Positions 33,651 to 45,540 of a stretch of DNA of 64,000 nucleotides are shown here, piece by piece. A model generated the notes under the pieces. That model did no database searches, was not told where the DNA came from, and was given only the letters and a program-made list of their open reading frames with translations. The stretch is taken from contig JAMKCF010000011.1 of NCBI GenBank assembly GCA_023634235.1, positions 4,792,001-4,856,000 on the forward strand, read 5' to 3'. Both the position numbers and the translations under genes were made by a program. This stretch comes from Pisaster brevispinus. Taxonomy: Eukaryota > Echinodermata > Asteroidea > Forcipulatida > Asteriidae. The number at the start of each line of letters is the position of its first letter. Position 1 is the stretch's first letter.

Positions 33651-36600
33651 TTACTTTGACATTTTATTGCGGTATTTCTCCAGTTGATTTTTCTCTAACG
33701 GGGTAATCATATCTTCAACTTCAGCTGTCTGAGCTTGATCCGCGCCGTGGCTCTGTAAAGACGCAGCAATAGCCTCAACACGCTGTGACTTCTCAATCAA
33801 ACGTCTGAAAAGAATATTGTGTTGAATCATGGATATTAAGGAATTGCAACAAACACAGCAAAGCTGATACATGTTTTATACACTAAAAACATGTTTAATA
33901 CCAAGTAATAAACCACAAAGGAAACCGACTGGGTAATTTTTTTTAATAATTTGGGTTTGAACAAAGAAAAATTTACTGGAGCGGGACTTGAACCAACGAC
34001 TTCCGGATTAACGTACTGGCGCTCTACCAACTGAGCTATCCAGCCTTATGTTGGCGGTCTCCGTATTAGTAAATATCTTTGTTCGGGGGTCAAGAAGCCA
34101 ATCAACCGTAACCTGCCGTGTAGCCAGGGATCACACCCAAGTTTACGATACAACCTGGGAAGCGGCAGCCAAGGGATCACCTTAAGGGGATGCAACTTTT
34201 TAATATTAAATATCAAGTAATAAACCACAAAGGAAACTGACTGGCAAAGATATTGACTAATAGGGAGATTGCCAACATAAGGCTGGATAGCTCAGTTGGT
34301 AGAGAGCCGGTACGTTAATCCGGAAGTCGTCGGTTCAAGTCCCGCTCCAGTCAATCTTTCTTTGTTCAAACCCAAATTATTAAAAAGGTGTTTACATGTA
34401 TTCACTCAAACCTAACAATAGTCATAAAGAATCTACAAAGAAAGTTGTAGGTTTGGGAGTTGATGGACTTACTTGTTTTCCTTTGTCTCAAATGCTCTTC
34501 TACTCATCAGGTTAGCAAGTGATTTGTAGCAGTGTTCCAGCACCATCCTGCTGACTTGTGCAATCTCTACTGTAAATAGATAGAAGGTACGAGATGGCGC
34601 ATGATCTGGGGTGCGGGGGATTTCTTGCATAGAGACAAAATGCTCAGAGAACATCTTGTAGAGAAGTTCCTTGGCTTCTTTGGCAGGAATAAGGGCAAAT
34701 TCTTCCACCTGTTATGACAATTAGAAAAATAAAGGCATAAACAAAAACATTTCAAGTATCAATATTCATGAAACTTGGAACCACAGAAACACAGAAAATG
34801 TATGTCTTTAATAGCAATCCAAACAATTCCTATTTCATCTCTACTGAAGCCGTTCCTGGCTACTCTACCAGATTCTGCCGTAGTTTTGATATCCCTTTCA
34901 CTTGAACCTCTTATTCTATGCACACACTTTGCTTTTATGGTCCTCGTCTGTGGAACGTCGTTGACGACCAAATCAAAGATCAGGCATCTGTGGGGCATTT
35001 TAAAGCCTCGTTCAAACGAGCACTACTCGCTCATTATGTAACTTGGCTTTCTTTCCTGACTCCACTGCTGGTCATCAGCTCTCTTTTTGTTTATGCTTCT
35101 AGCTAGTCCTAATTTTGTCATTATTTCTTGGGCATTTTCTGTATAATTAGCTCATTACTGGTACATTTTGCATTCTCTCCTGTCCGTTTTTGTTGTCTTG
35201 TTGTCTTTAGACTCTTTGCTTATTGTTTTTGTTTAGGACTGTTCCCCACAAGCCTCGGCTTATTTGAACAGCCTCCTCACTCACAACTCATACTATTACA
35301 TTATCATTGGTCATGTTGACTCTTTGCTTGTATTGTACTACTAGGTTTTCGTCCATATGATTCTGTCTTTTCTTATGTGAGTACGGAAATGAATGTTACA
35401 TTGAATTGAATTGAATTGAAAGTAACAAAGATACCTGTTTCTGCTCTAGAAATTTCTTCAATAGTAACGTCTTGAAGATGCGGGAGCTCTTTGAGCCAAA
35501 ACGTTCGAGTACAATTGATTCAATGGTGGAAACTGCTAATGCACGACACGATTGCTGAAAATCTGACACCAGTTAAGGTCAACAAAAACTTTGCATTAAA
35601 AATGACACTTCGCTTTTGAAAATAAGGAAAATTTTCTAGAATATCTTTCTTTGTAAGGACCTGATGACACTTCATCTTCATGAAGAATTGATTCCTTCCC
35701 ATTTTGTAATTTTCAATAAGCAAATCGTAAAACATAGCTCTGTGCATGAAATAAGATGAAACTTTTAGAAACACAACTACACATGTAAAACACTTAAAGT
35801 TTTGTAGGGGATTTGATGCATGGTCATAAAAACGTACATGCTTCTTTTGATTGCAGTAATCGAATAAGCAGTTTGTTACTTCTGAATTGGTGTCATCACA
35901 GTTTTTACAGTATTTCAAATGGAAATATATTTTTGGGTATTACCTTCAAAGTCAGTGAACTTCCAAATTGAAGCTTATCAATATTGTTGTTGTTAGTTAC
36001 CAAGTAACTTTAAAGGATACTAATGGTGTAGGTTCCTCCTCCCGTTTCGCCAGTCTTCGTTATCATACCAGTCTATAAATTAATAAACAAACACAATAAG
36101 AGAATAACACAGCTGTTTCAACACAAGCTAACAAGTTTAGTAGACTTCTTGTCTGTTTTAAGAAAGATTTGTGTTTTGTAGGTTTTTATTCTGCACCAGG
36201 ACGTGTACAGTGTGGCGTGTCGTGGCCGAGCGGTCAAGCCCACTGGGCTCTGGTGTTTCTGATCAGCAGTGTGGGGCTTGACAACCGGTCTCGACACTTA
36301 AGCAAGGCACTTAACCATTATTGCTTCGCACTTTGGATGGGGCGTAAAGCCTGTTGTAATGAGCACTTTGACCTTAAAGTGACACATTTAAATCACTATA
36401 TCTGCCTATTAATATTACAACTATTAACTGATATGGCGTTCAATAAAATATTTTACCTGATCTTCAGCAAGGAGTTTAAGATACTGTTCTACTACTCCAA
36501 ACTTCATCTGGTTCTCTTTGGGTAAACTTCTCATAATATCATTGAGAGAGATTGGTTTCGACACCTTGTCAGTTGAACTAAAAGATAACTCATTCAGTCT

Positions 36601-39600
36601 CAGCATTGTACGTACCAGCTCTGCCGCATTCTGTACACAATGGATAATATAAAACAATTGGTTTTCCTTATAGTAGGCACATTAAGTTTCATGTATTTCT
36701 TCCATTGTTTAATTTGTACAGCTCCTTGAGGTCCAATCATGGATGTCAGGCAAAATTTATCACTATTTTTAAAATTATTGTTACATGTGTTCAATAATTT
36801 GGGTTTGAACAAAGAAAAATTGACTGGAGTGGGACTTGAACCAACGACCTCCGGATTAATGTACTGGAGGTCATTGGTTCAAGTCCCGCTCCAGTCATTT
36901 TTTCTTTGTTCAAACCCAAATTATTAACAAATTTACCCAGTCAGTTTCCGTTGTGGTTTATTACTTGATATGTATTCAATAGTTATGATGTACAAAACAC
37001 AACTTAAATATGTTTCAAGTTTTATTTTAAATGCCTTCATATTTTGTAAAATGTTGCTGATTGGAATCACTACTTATATTCTTTTAAGGAGTTGTGCAGG
37101 CACTAAAACACCTACAGTGTTGTGAAATTAGTGAGTAGTGATTTGAAAAAAAAAAAAAACCCAAACCAGCCTCCTGACATGTCTGAAACACAGCAAACAG
37201 AACACCCAGTCCACCATTTTATTATTGAGTAAAAAAAAAACTGTGTGGTCCTACAAAATGGAGGACCGTGTTCCATCATGAAATTAAACATAGACCACAC
37301 AATCTCAAGAGATATTTATGTGAATCATTATATTGGACTTTAAAAAAATCTTTCCTACCATATTCATTTCATAAGCCAAAGTGCCCACTGCAAAGGCAAC
37401 GCGCTTCTTTAAAATAATTTTATAACCCAAAAGCAAAAAAGAATCCTACCTTGTCTTGGATTGAATTGAAGCAATGCTTTATATATGTAGGCTTATTATG
37501 CTGATCATATTTTTCAGTCGAGAGAATTCGATGACAGTTTTGTTTATTTACGTAATATGAATTTTCTGTTTTACAAACTACAGAGAGTTTCATTATTGGA
37601 AAGGTTTTTAGAAGAAAAAAAAATGTCCATGTACAATTTGATTAATATGATCAAGTACACCGTTAATCAAGAAATAAAGAATGACCAACACAATACAAAG
37701 ACTGTTATCACAGATGAATATAGACCATTCTAAGATGACATCTATTTCATTGCTTGCCATATCGGGGTGGTGGAGTACTTGCATGTGCTCATCCTGCACA
37801 CACATTACTAGAACTGAATGGACATGTACTGCAAATGCAAAGCTGGACGGTAAAATGCAAACTTATCCATCATGAGCCTAGTACTCCATCATGAGCCTAG
37901 TACTCCAGCATGAGCCTAGTACTCCATCATGAGCCTAGTACTCCAGCATGAGCCTAGTACTCCAGCATGAGCCTAGTACTCCATCATGAGCCTAGTACTC
38001 CAGCATGGCCGACCTTCCCCCGGCGGTGCTATAGAAATATGACATCAGTGTGAAGGGTACATAGTCAATAGTCATGTTGATGTTTTTACCAAATCTATTC
38101 TTCGGCTTACGGCTTGAGTCACTTCCTGGTCTTGGAGGAACTTATGGAACTTGTTAAAATTCAAACACCAAAAAATACCATCATCATCAGCAGTCTGCAA
38201 CAAACATGATGAAAAAAAGAGTGTGAACAACATAAATTAACCAGGGGTACTTCTAGCTCTTATTGACAATTGTTAGCAGAGTATTATTACCTTTCTGAAA
38301 CAACGGAAACTGTAAAAAGTGTCATGCACTGTAACCGGTAGGCCTGAAATGTGTTGTGAACAGGTGAAGGTGCTGAAGAAATCTCAGTTTTAGATGTGGG
38401 AGGACAACCCCAACTTAGGAAGATTCACACAATCTGGCAATCCCTGAACACCCAACCATACAGTCCAAGATAGGACTCAATCCTGGGCTAATCGAGATGA
38501 CAGGCAGGGAAGAAAATATGCAGCCAACTTGAATTCTGATGTGTTATTCATATACAGTCTGAAGCCATCGGGCTTCGTTAAGGGTTCTCCCAAGGTTAAA
38601 AAAAAAATGCGGGGATTTCTGGACCCCAATTTTTTGATGTTTGGCTGAAGCACGCCGAATGTTTTCTGTGCTTGGTGTTTATCAACCCAGTATTTTTTCT
38701 TTGTGCATGGAAAAAACCCTGTCATTAATAACCAATTAGTTCAGCTTGTCATACAAATAGCAAGAAATATGTACTGTACATCATGTACATGTACCTTCTA
38801 GATAGATGATCTGATGCATGAGATAAGCTTGTACATCACGTAACCTTAAATGTAGTTTTTGATAAATGGTGGATTGTATTTTGAGGCCTCTTGAGACAGA
38901 GCTAGCGTTTAAAGTTAGGAGACTTGGGTATTGAGTAGCCAAGGAATCCCACTGTACATGTGGAGTTATCTCTTGCCAAAAATCCCAGGGTTGAGAGGAA
39001 ATCAGATATGCAAATCCTAAAATAAGGAATAAAACACATATGAAATTCTACATTCAACAATTTATTTTTTACTCCTACCTCTGATTCAGTTTTCAATCTC
39101 TTCGTTGTTCTCTCTAAGTCTTCCTGCTCCGTCGACCTTTTCCGTTTTGTAAGGCTGGCTTCTCTCCCCAGAAAGAAAAAGAAGAAGAAGTAACTTCACT
39201 GGTTTTATGTTTGTACTAATGTTGTCAACGTGTCATTACACATACACACTGCATCCAATTCAACAATCTTGTTACCTTTATTCTTTATAATATATAATTT
39301 ATTCTTTATAATAAATATTCACCAATAATATTATTATTGGTGAATATTTTTCCTTAAGACACTTCCCAGCAAAGAAGAACCTTTTACTAAATAATCACTC
39401 TCTCTTGTTGGCCAATTTCAAGAAAAAAAATACTTGTTTCCTTGTGGTAACATTTGATAAGACATTTTCAAATTGATAGAAACAAATCTATTAATTGTAA
39501 TAATATGAATCAATAATTGACAAGTTGTTTGAATGAATAAGAGTTCATAAAGCATGCTGTCATAAACATTGGCCTGACTAATGGGTGTTGGTGCATCAAT

Positions 39601-42600
39601 GCCCCCAAACTTGCTATTAGTGAATCACAATCTTTGTCAAAGTTTCTCATTTCCAAAGTTGATACTTACTTGTCTGTGTTTCAATGCTTACTGGTATCTT
39701 ATAGAGGTTCTCTTCACTTATCTGTAGTTGAGGAATGACTGCATCAGTGTCGTCACGTTTAGAAGTAGGTACCCTCTGTAGGAAGTGTGTGTTGATCAAA
39801 TCTTTCATCTGATTCTCGACATGAGATGAACTCACAGGTTGTCCTCCTGAGGGAATAAATTGGAATGCTTGGTAGTTAAAACTACCCAACATCCTTCATT
39901 CAAACACCAAAAGTTGGCAAAAACAGATATGTACTTTTTTCTCCATAAAGATTTAACTTTCTTAACCCTTTTCGCTACAGAATTATTTTGACATTTAAAC
40001 AATGTTTGGTTACCGCATTATTTGATCACTCAAGCATGAAGCACACAATCTTAGAAGACAGAAAGCATGCGTTCAAAGTCCATTTATACAAACTTTATTA
40101 TTGAGTTGTGTATTGAATTCCATACAAAAATTTAATAAATAAATAAATAAACAAATAAAATCATTGAGATCAGCCAATAAATGACCAAGTTCTTGGTCAT
40201 TGTTTCCTCAGGTGTGATCTGTAAACCTAAACACTTTTACTTGTAGACAACTACATGGTGCTCCGTGGGTGTTTGGCAATTTGAATCTCACCACTCCAAT
40301 TTGAAGGTGCTGCAAACCTAGGCCCCCTTTCGGTTCTTACTTTTTTTTGTCAATGTTGACACCCACACCTACATGTACTGTACCATTATCATTAGAAATC
40401 GGCTTCTTTCCAATTTTTTCCCAGATGAATCCTAATTTAGGGATACTAACAATGGACTTAAAAAAATTCAAAATCGTGCTAACAGCCTTAACTTGGGGTT
40501 TTATAACAGCAAACATATTCACGATTTTTCCAAAGAAAACTGTCAAATTCTTGTTTTAAAACACATACTATTTGAAGGTTCAGAGAGTCATATATAACAA
40601 ATACAATGAAATAAAGGATTACTTCTCTTTAGCACATTCAGTATTTTTATTCCTCATACTTGTGAAAGAAACTCATATCCTTAAAAACTGGCAATTAAAT
40701 TTCATGAAGAAGCAAATCTTCATTCTCAAATGGGTCGTTGAATGCATAACTGACCAAAAACTAGGGTTCTTTTTCTTGCTTAAACTTATTTAGTAATGAG
40801 GTCGCACAATAAGAGATTGTTTTCGAACAGTAATCAGTTCTTCAGTTTTGTGGACATAGCTGATGAAAACCCGGTTTATTAAAACAAAAAGTTTGGATAT
40901 TTCTCACTGCTGCAAATCACATTGCAACATTTGAAATTTATCAAATGATAACGAATCATTGCAATTTTTCAAGTCAATATTTTAGGTGTAACTTTTGGTT
41001 GTCATGGTTGTAAACACACACAAAATATCATGTTACATTTACAAATTTGCAATTCAGGAAATCTACCTGTAAAAACACTGACTCCGGTACATGAGTACAT
41101 CTACCACTCACTACAAGCTTGGTTCAAATCTGAACTGACCCTGGGACGCTGTACTAGGCATACAACATGTACATGTAGGTGGGGCTATTTTACAGTGAGA
41201 TCTTTCTGTTCATAGAAGATCTTGTCTTCTGGTTCCGGCCATTTCTGAAACTGTTTTATGCATTACAAAAACTTCCAAGGTTGCTAAAGAAAATTAGTCG
41301 GCACTAAATTTGGGCTAGTGACAACCCTGCTGGACAAGGACACAATTCATCTGCATAATGCACAATAGTTCCTTTCAAAAGCTCTTTCCAACATGAATTT
41401 TAATTATGTTGTTTCCTTGTTTGTCTGAAAAACATACATAACACTCACAAGAAGTCTTGTACAAATGTCACTAATAGGTCCTCAACAGTTTTTTTTTAAA
41501 TCAAAAATCATTAGTCTGTACCAGTGGAAGATTTTAGGAACATATTTGTGAAAATTAAAGTCTAGCATTTTTTGTCAGTAGGCTTCACAACAGCAAAAAT
41601 ACTGTCTTAACTGTAACACACACTAAAGTGAAATTGGCCTGTAATACTGTATTCACCAACAAACCTGTAATAAACCAAGTTCTGTTACTCACCCTCTGAG
41701 AGTCTTTGAGTAACCTGTCGAACCACTCTACTCATCATCATCTGGCCATGCTGAAGAATCTCCTCAATTATCAACTCCCCTGCATCTCCATATAATGTCT
41801 TAGCACAACAGATGAAGCGAGGATACCGTAACAGGAGTAGAACCGGTTCAATACTGGCAGTATATTCCACAAAGCCTCGTTTATGTAGAGCAAAAGAAAC
41901 TATGTTGTGCTGGATCAGAACACACAAAGCTTTTCGCACCTGTACAAAAAAAAGAAAAGAGAAAAGAAAAAGAAAACACATTCGTTTATTAAAGTTTATC
42001 AGGGTTTAATATGCCATGGCGATTGCAAGGGAAAATAGGTAGAGTACAGGCAACCTAAATTAACTTGAAATAATTTACGCTTTGATGAGATTAGTGTCTA
42101 ATTTTTTTAGGCAGTGTATCTCATCGATGTTTTTTCTACCTTTATTCAATTCAATTTATAGAAATTTATTTCTACAATGCTTAGCCAATAAACACTGCAA
42201 GTACATGTAGTGTTAAGTATACAAAATAAAACTGACAAAGGAATGGAGGAAAAACTATTTATAAGGAAGGCAAGTGTGGAAAAATAACAGAAAATCCTAC
42301 AAATATTTCTCAGACGAGGCAAAATATTGGCAAATTTCAAAAGCAAAGCTTGACACCGCGTTTACACTAGATCCAGAAAGGTGGATTGAGATCCGGCATT
42401 TTTTTAACGACCGCAGATCAAGATCCTGTGTCGCGTTTACACCAGCGCTTGATCCGGCTCCGATCCCACTTTTGAACCGGATGTATATTGGTCACGACGT
42501 CACCGCTCCTCGCAAAGAGCTCAAAGGTCACGATTACAGCGCGCCACTTCTAGAAATAATCATTATCAATGCGAAGGTAAAATGCAGAAAATACAGTACA

Positions 42601-45352
42601 GCAAATGATACGGATAACAACGACCATGCAGGTAGAAATATTTTGTAGATGGGAATTAACAAATACAGCAACAAGGCAAGCTCCAAACGTAACGATGTAT
42701 GTATAAGGACGCTGAAAACAACAAAACGTTTCACACACGCACAGTCCATGTGCACACAGCACACACACAAATATAAACAGCGACGGATGTCCCACCAAAG
42801 TACAAGCAAAAAGCGCGCCATTCGTAGCGAAACCGGAAATGACCACATCGAATTGCGGGTGTCTGATCCACCTTTGCGTTTACACTTGTATTTGGAATCC
42901 ACTTTGCCGGATCTGATCCACCAATTGCCGGATTCAACCCTCCTTGAAAGGTGGATTAAAATTGCCGGATCTTGAACCGGGTCTGATCCGGCTTTTTTGC
43001 GTTTACACTAGCCGTTAATCCACATTGCCGGATCAGACCTGGGTCTGATCCACCTTTCTGGATCTAGTGTAAACGGGGTCTGATGTGGGAAGCCTACAGA
43101 CAAGACATGACAAACAACAGACAAAGCGGACAAACAAAGAGACAGATTTATAGCTAAAGCTCAAACTGGCTGTGAATGCAGCGGCCAGAGATGCAATACA
43201 TGTAGGTATTCCCTGTCACCTTGCTAACAAGGTTGAAACTAATATTCTTGGTCAAAATACTATGACCCTACCTTGCAGTTTTCTCAAGTACACATTGTAT
43301 TCATCTGAAACTTTCGCAGGTAAGGCATGACAGTGGACTTTTAAAATTGTACCTTTATTGATAATATGGCCAACAAATCATATTTACTTTTACAACCAAT
43401 CTACATGTATGACCCTACCTATTTAAAATTAATTTAGCAACACATAGAGGATTTTAATTTTAGAGACCTCGACTGAGAGAATTCCACAAGCCTGGGCCAT
43501 AAGCCCTTTTCACACGACAGAAAAAAACAAAGTTCCTGGCAAAATTTGTGCAATGTTTGTAAAATATTACAAAATGCGCTTCTTGTGAAAGAACAGAAAC
43601 TGCTGTTTCTTACATGTTCTACATTCCTTAAAAATGTTCATTTTTTTCTTCACTTTGAACTCTGTACCACATTTTAAGTACGTTCACCCGACACCAGTCC
43701 TGGCACTGATCAACATTATGGTCTTAATTCCAAGCCTAGCTCATCGGCTATTATATTATTATATAGTGCGCTTGTTCGATCAACGTAACTTCAATGTAAC
43801 TTCAGCGCGGGCCAGGTTGTGTGAAAGTGTCACAAGTGCCTTGATTATTTCAGTAAAACCCTAGTTAATTATTTCAGAGTATGGGGAAATAATTTTTTTT
43901 TTTTGCTGTATTTAACATGTGAAAGTTTGCTTCTTTAATTTAGCTCCTTTAAGTTTGCCAGAAGTTTTGTGGCAGACTAGAGTGTCCCAAGAGGGCGCCA
44001 AATATATTTAAATTAAGACTCCAACGAGGGCGGTAGTTAGGGTGGGGCTATAAGGAATGTTGGTATTTACTTTTATTGTCCTTAGGAATGGGTTCTTTTT
44101 GTGTCCAATATTGTTCTGGTTGGGTGTACAGTGGGTTTTTAGTATGTACTAGTCAGTCTTGGGTTGAAGTTGGAGGAGGAGAGCAGTCCGTCTTAATGAT
44201 CTTCTGATTCAAGGCTCACAAAATCTAAGTCCTGTGGGGGTTTAAAACTGTTAGAAGTTTAATGTCCTGAGTGGATTGAAAGAAACTTCCAGAGCTTGTC
44301 CTGTGTGGACTTCATCCTGTGTGAATTGATCAGAACTGTCCTGAGTGGACCCTTGTCAAACCCCGAATCCTGAGTGGATTCAGGCTCTTAAGACGAGACA
44401 CTCTTGGCCAACCATCAAAACCTCAAACCAGTTTGGTAAGCTGCAACTACTGTACATGTACAAGAACACAAAGGCCACCCAACTCATGAGGCTGGCATAA
44501 AACTGCTGCATAGAAGCTGGAAAGAGCTCCAGATCCAGCAGAGTGAAGCAGCAGCAGAATCATCACCAAAAAGTTGGCAAAAGGAGACGGGCAAGTAACC
44601 AAACACCCCCAGTCATAATCAGAGAGCTGAACAAAATTGAACACTTGCCTGCAATGAACAATCATGAACACTGAAAGGACATCTGGTCTGGGTGGTGGGC
44701 TTAATCAATTACTGAATTTTCATTGTCGTAGATTAACTGTGCTTGAGTAATTCATATTGTAATATTCTGAGGACAAAAGTGTGACTTAATCCAAAATAAT
44801 CGGTCTAGCGAAAATCTTGTCGAGAACAGTCGATCTAGTCCCTTGCTTGAACTTGCCCCTTAGCTTAATAAATAATACTAAGTTAAGTGTTATGGGTTTC
44901 AATGACTAACTTTATATGGCATTTGTGTTTCTTTGGTATTAAATTAGATCCATTTTGAAGGAAAAATTTCCGTATCCAGCCACCACTTTTTCATTCGTTA
45001 TGAAATAAAATAGTATCTAATTTACTCAAATGAGATATTCCTTTGGGTAAAAATGAGTGAAAAAGTGGTGGCAGGATACGGAAATTTTTCCAAGAGAAAT
45101 ATTAATTATATTATAATTAGTGTTTCTTGTTCTTTCTTTTCCCAATACTGTCGGAAATATGCGGTTAAATCATAGTACTTTACACACAGAAGTAACGTGA
45201 CATACCTGATCAATGATAAGTCCTGTTTCCTGAGCGATAACACGAAGAGGTTTTGCTCCATTTCTAATGAGATGTGTACATACTTTCTCAACGATATCAC
45301 CAAAATGTTCTACGATCAGTAGCGAGGCCAGGCGGATCTGACAAACGGACAT
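33651..45352 (-). CDS. POLR3C: RNA polymerase III subunit RPC3 (11 exons seen)
   Basis: Exons (minus strand): 45352-45206, 41939-41693, 39846-39670, 39161-39079, 38194-38111, 37406-37359, 36630-36457, 36072-36021, 35562-35435, 34708-34473 and 33804-33651. Splice phases agree throughout and the sum is 1530 nt (509 aa plus stop). The product follows human POLR3C along its length: IRLASLLIVEHFGDIVEKV, RKALCVLIQHNIVSF, KTLYGDAGELIIEEIL, a lysine-rich linker (TKRKRS ... TKRLKTESE), DDGIFW, AELVRTMLRLNEL, TGETGGGTYTI, IPAKEAKELLYKMFSEHF, TPDHAPSRTFYL and EKSQRVEAIAAS. RPC3 forms the RPC3-RPC6-RPC7 initiation subcomplex with winged-helix folds. Exon 4 acceptor may be 3 nt different; exon 5 may end at an earlier in-phase gt. 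The frame ends MSK-TAA, but that taa overlaps a good donor (aa|gtaagt), so the ~25-residue family C-terminus is probably on an exon I could not find. Confidence 0.93.
33898..34203 (-). mobile_element. tRNA-derived SINE, full length
   Basis: Best copy of the family. On the minus strand it reads leader, GGCTGGATAGCTCAGTTGG (A-box) and GGTTCAAGTCCCGCTCCAG (B-box), then TTTGTTCAAACCCAAATTA and a tail to GTGGTTTATTACTTGG. The head has tRNA-like stems but extra leader and tail, so it is a retroposon, not a tRNA gene. It sits directly beside a plus-strand copy. Confidence 0.75.
34207..34390 (+). mobile_element. tRNA-derived SINE, plus strand, abutting a minus copy
   Basis: It starts with the inverted tail (aagtaataaaccacaaaggaaactgactgg), then the leader end and the tRNA-like head (ggctggatagctcagttgg ... 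ggttcaagtcccgctccag). The pair 33898-34390 could fold back in RNA. It lies in the intron between POLR3C exons 10 and 11. Confidence 0.7.
34775..35421 (+). mobile_element. Truncated LINE, 3' end, in a POLR3C intron
   Basis: One frame reads SYSMHTLCFYGPRLWNVVD, then SVGHFKASFKRALLAHY. This is the C-terminal signature (YGPRLWN ... FKxxLKxH) of CR1/L2/Jockey-type LINE reverse transcriptases. About 400 bases of 3' UTR follow, ending in a (ttgaa)n microsatellite at 35402-35421, a usual LINE tail. Upstream frames are degraded. It is antisense to POLR3C, between exons 9 and 10. Confidence 0.75.
36203..36372 (+). mobile_element. tRNA-derived SINE (Leu/Ser-like head, conserved core)
   Basis: gtcgtggccgagcggtcaag is an A-box-like head. 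It is followed by cactgggctctggtgtttc and the core phrases 'aagcaaggcacttaaccatt' and 'attgcttcgcactttggatggggcgtaaagcc'. These phrases recur in SINEs of several deuterostomes, from memory. Truncated at its 3' end. Confidence 0.7.
36790..36972. mobile_element. tRNA-derived SINE, fused inverted copies
   Basis: Minus-strand tail and B-box region (aatttgggtttgaac ... gggacttgaaccaacgacctccgg) joins a plus-strand B-box and tail (ggttcaagtcccgctccag ... gtttattacttgat). The two halves are reverse complements, giving a long hairpin in POLR3C intron 6. Confidence 0.7.
37872..38004. repeat. 19-bp minisatellite x7 in POLR3C intron
   Basis: Seven exact-length tandem units, atgagcctagtactccatc or ...agc. 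The only variation is t/g near the unit end, in the order t, g, t, g, g, t, g. No spacers, so not a CRISPR-type array. Confidence 0.95.
39313..39349. repeat. Perfect 18-bp inverted repeat, 1-base centre
   Basis: aaatattcaccaataata, t, tattattggtgaatattt. It lies in POLR3C intron 3, AT-rich, with no flanking duplication seen. It may be a collapsed pair of element ends. Confidence 0.85.
39850..41690 (-). other. POLR3C intron 2, no feature seen
   Basis: About 1.85 kb of intronic DNA. Open frames on both strands lack recognisable domains. A short (aaat)n run lies near 40135. Confidence 0.6.
42137..42180 (-). mobile_element. LINE 3'-terminal scrap
   Basis: The reverse complement, GTAGAAATAAATTTCTATAAATTG followed by AATTGAAT, has the form of a CR1/L2-type LINE terminus with its short tail repeat, similar in type to the one ending at 35421. 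Confidence 0.4.
42356..43078. mobile_element. ~720-bp TIR element with repeated subterminal motifs
   Basis: The left end ccgcgtttacactagatccagaaaggtggat is mirrored at the right by atccacctttctggatctagtgtaaacgggg. Internal copies of gcgtttacac and of tccggatct/gatccggc recur at 42434, 42877 and 43000, typical of transposase-binding subterminal repeats. ORFs inside do not resemble a transposase, so it is non-autonomous. No clear target duplication. Lies in POLR3C intron 1. Confidence 0.75.
43079..44959 (-). other. POLR3C intron 1, distal part
   Basis: I see no supported gene. Near 44231-44385 a phrase of the type 'gtcctgtgtggact/tcctgagtggattc' recurs several times as a loose repeat. Confidence 0.5.
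44960..45091. mobile_element. 132-bp MITE with 37-bp terminal inverted repeats
   Basis: ggaaaaatttccgtatccag...cattc at 44960-44996 is the reverse complement of 45055-45091 at 35 of 37 positions. The 58-base centre is AT-rich and non-coding. It sits close to the first POLR3C exon. Confidence 0.85.
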
Positions 45353-45540
45353 TTTAATATTACTACTAGGGTAGGTGGATGCTTGTTCTCCAAACGTTTG
45401 GGCACATTGCTAAACATAGAGGAATCCGAAGTAAATAACAACTGCTTGCGCTACATTAAACTGGCAGCAACAGTCCTCCCACTGATCTCATGTTTGGGGG
45501 CTCACCGGTTCCGTACTCGCAGTACAACTAAACCAGAATT

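Noticed and set aside
33940..34360. tRNA genes (tRNA-like heads with A- and B-boxes)
   Set aside because: Anticodon stems are imperfect, position 33 is not T, and each head is embedded in a repeated leader and tail, so they are SINEs.
37872..38004. CRISPR-like array
   Set aside because: Repeats are directly contiguous with no spacers, and the genome is eukaryotic.
42534..42975. Overlapping 98-122 codon frames within the TIR element as a transposase
   Set aside because: No DDE-type or other transposase signature, and both strands are open to similar lengths, as expected from composition.
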